Source of the DNA: Climacteris rufus
Lineage: Eukaryota; Chordata; Aves; Passeriformes; Climacteridae
DNA length: 64,000 nt
Assembly (NCBI GenBank): GCA_013398175.1
Contig: VZRZ01001217.1
Location: forward strand, 1,418,465 to 1,482,464
Direction of reading: 5' to 3'
Shown: in pieces, positions 61,313 to 64,000 of the stretch
Layout of the letters: the number at the start of each line of letters is the position of its first letter
Numbering within the stretch: the stretch's first letter is position 1
Made by a program: the position numbers and the translations under genes
Notes under the pieces: generated by a model
The model's database searches: none
What the model was told of the DNA's origin: nothing
Seen by the model: the letters and a program-made list of their open reading frames with translations, nothing else

Positions 61313-64000
61313 CTGCTTTCCTCAAACTCCATCTCTACAGCCTCAAATCCCCAAAGCAGCCCAGGGCCTTGGGCCACTGCACAGACCACTTTGAAGATGA
61401 TACAAAAGAAACTCCAGAAGAAACTCTCCTCTTCTTTCAGCTCAAAGCCAGCAAACCCAACCCCCTACAGCAGTTCTGAAAGTGTTCATGCACCCATTTG
61501 TAAAACACACACACCACAAGGCCTAAGCAAGCTCCTGCCCTGCCCTTCCTCCTGCCTCTCTCCCACCCAAACTTGCTTGTTCATCCTGGTAGCAACAGTC
61601 CATGGCAGTACAGGAAGACTGTACCACTGTAACAACCAAACAGATTGAAATATTTCTGGAGAAGGTGACATTCTCTTCTACAAACCCCGTGTTGCCTGAG
61701 GGGTGTGTAAACACAAGGAAGGAAGGGGGAAAGTGCCAGGCTGCAGCTTGAGGCTGCTGGGTCTGAAGCAGCAGCGAGGGCAGATCCTGGCACTGGCTTT
61801 GGGAAGAAGGGCACAAAGGGATCTTGGGCCTTATCAAGGCACAGCCCAGCAAAACTGGGCTGGCTAGGATAGCTACAGGCAGCTTTTCTTCTCCAATGGC
61901 CAAATAACCATTTTGGGTTTAGACTTTTTTACCAAGAACGTGCTGCAGAAAACCTTCCTGTGCAGGCCTTGCCCTTGCATGCTCTGAAGGGAGCCTGGCT
62001 CCAGCAGCAGCCACAGCAGAATCCCACTGCCCTCAGAGGGCTGGCATCTGCTCCCACAGCTCTACCAACTATTCCCCTACACAGCAGTTCTTCTATTTGC
62101 CTCAACATGCAGGTAACCTTTCACACAGACCCTTTAGTTTACCTGAATTCAGTTTTGTCCTTTTTTAAAGCATTTTAACCACATGCAAATTGCAACCATT
62201 ATTTCCGAGATTCATGTGGATGCCTTTCTCCTTTATACCATGACCTTGCCTAGCATGGCTGTTCTGCTTCTGCCACTTCATTAGCAAACACCACTTTGAA
62301 GCCATTTATACTAAACATTCCCAACTACAGCACACAATTTCTCATATAAATTATTTTAAATGTATTTCATTAATCTTGGAGGGGGGAGGTTAACTCCAAG
62401 GAGCAGCAACAAGAACAAAAAACATCTTTGTGCAATTTCAGTTATGGCATTATGATTTTTGGGTGTCTCTCAGAACAGGGAAAATAAGTATGTGATGCAC
62501 TGCAAATCAGACCCACCATAAGTGCAGCTCCCCTCAACTACCAGAACCTTCCATCACAGGTATTTCTTACAAAAATTACTGAACTGATAATGACTTTTCT
62601 GTATTTCAATACAACAGAAAGGTCTCATTTCCTCTGCCCTATTTAAAAAAAAAAAATCAAATTATTTATCAGTTGCAGTCAACTGTGTTTAACACTGCCC
62701 CAGCACCAGGAGTGGACATAACTTTCTTGAATTCTAACAACTCAGATCATGACGTGTTAGTATCTGCAAGTTGTACTGACACTTGTTTGAGGATTCCTCC
62801 TGGAAATAACATGGAAAAGGTATGTTCTTTTAACAGGTGTTGTGGTAACTACCCACCACTGGGAGTCTAGTGTCTGGAAAGCAGCCTCCCTAGATGGGAA
62901 TGAGCCCAGGCATTCAGACACTGCACAACAGGATGGGAAAACATCAGCTACCATCTAGGCCTGATTCTAAATCACACCTCTGCAAGTTCATTCCAATTCC
63001 AAAAGCCAGCAAAGAAACTGGATCCTGAAAAATATCCCAGCGAACAACTCCCTAAGAAACTTCCAGCCAGGGGGATTTCTTCTCCAAAGAAAGGCAACTG
63101 TGTTTTTATTGAAATTCCTCAAGATGAACAGTGTAACTCAGGAGCTCACAAACCTAAACCACATGCAGCAGGTTTTCAGAAGAGCAAACCTGCATTTTAA
63201 GAGATGGCTGCACTTTACAAATACACTCACATTTTTTTTCTGTGTTGTTTGGCACTTCAGGACCATGGTGCCAACTGAAACCAGAGCTACCCCAGTGTAA
63301 GATCAGCACTGACTTGTCCCTTTCTGCACGTGCTCCTTCTGGGACAGGCCACAGCCCCAGAGCACTGGTACACCATCAGTATTTCTGGAAGAGTCTTAAC
63401 ATCTTAGGCTGGTTAATAATTCAATCTGCACTTCAAGGGTATGAAGGCAAGCTCATATTCAAGAGTGGCTAAGTTTGGGAAATGTTTAATTCACCCACTT
63501 TCTTACCCATCCTCTAAAACGATTTCTGTTCACCAGGAATGACACATATGTACACGCACATGGAAGATTTCTCAGCACATCATCCTTCTCAAGAATGAAG
63601 ACCTGACTTTTGTCACCTATAGCCAAACTGTGAAGGATATTGGACACTTACAGAGCTAAGAACCATAGAGAAGAAGAAGCACATGCAGAAAGCAGCTTCT
63701 AATTCTGTCTCTCTGCAATGCCAGTGCACATCAGCCGCATCGAGGAGAGGCTGTTCAACTTTTACTCATCCAATTTGTAGCTGTGGAAATGCTTCTCTTT
63801 GGAAAGCCTCAATCCACAGTGCACTCCATAGTGAGAAAAACCTTCCTAAATCATGTATAGCTGCCTATCAGTCTTCACACACAGCAGTTTTCACCTGGAA
63901 TACACTGCACTTTGTTCCTGTGAACCACAAAGGGTTGAGAAAGGCATTAAGCAAACCTTTGGCCCTCAGAAAATGTTCTTGTGGCTGTGGCATACAGAGA
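61313..64000. other. Non-coding sequence, no gene seen
   Basis: A 180-codon plus-strand frame (61106-61648) begins before and runs through the CR1 piece and is therefore not a gene. The remaining frames are under about 130 codons and overlap on both strands. An A12 run lies at 62645-62656. No other repeat is recognised up to the window end. Confidence 0.65.

Noticed and set aside
61106..61648. 180-codon plus-strand frame
   Set aside because: It runs straight through an antisense CR1 fragment and has no recognised domain.
63815..63865. Possible minus-strand CR1 remnant around GAAAAACCTTCCTAAATC
   Set aside because: Too short and too loose to separate from chance.

Overview
This window looks like non-coding vertebrate chromosomal DNA, most probably from a bird and plausibly a songbird. 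The evidence is three-fold. The only abundant interspersed repeats are CR1 LINE 3' ends, including typical avian ones finishing in ATTCTATGAT-like octamers. There is one short solo LTR with intact ends. The background is AT-rich, CpG-poor and repeat-poor (about 40% GC by eye). No gene-dense prokaryotic or viral organisation is present: open frames are short, overlap on both strands, contain no domain I recognise and show no ordered exon chain. I call no protein-coding gene, rRNA or functional tRNA. The window could be a gene desert or the inside of a very large intron; the sequence alone does not decide.

Layout. 1-20 kb: unique sequence with a 55-bp pure purine tract (3500-3554), a small direct/inverted repeat (4856-4908), poly-T and A-rich runs, and a 20-bp tandem duplication (12313-12352). 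20.1-20.6 kb: the longest CR1 copy, plus strand. 20.6-43.6 kb: almost free of recognisable transposons. It contains a decayed tRNA-like unit (28013-28085), two microsatellites, a 35-bp minisatellite (37066-37197) followed by a GC-rich islet, and AT-rich segments at 37.85-38.7 kb with clustered developmental-type binding motifs that look like candidate conserved non-coding elements. 43.6-44.0 kb: a 400-bp solo LTR with 8-bp inverted ends and a 4-bp target duplication. 44-64 kb: an A17 tract after AATAAA (45444-45507), five further CR1 pieces (one very decayed), and an old 138-bp symmetric imperfect hairpin at 48228-48365, which is the most unusual structure I found.

No genes work together here. 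Any function is likely to be regulatory (candidate enhancers, the LTR promoter) or structural. Repeat family names rest on recognition by eye. Conservation claims are inference and need a genome alignment.
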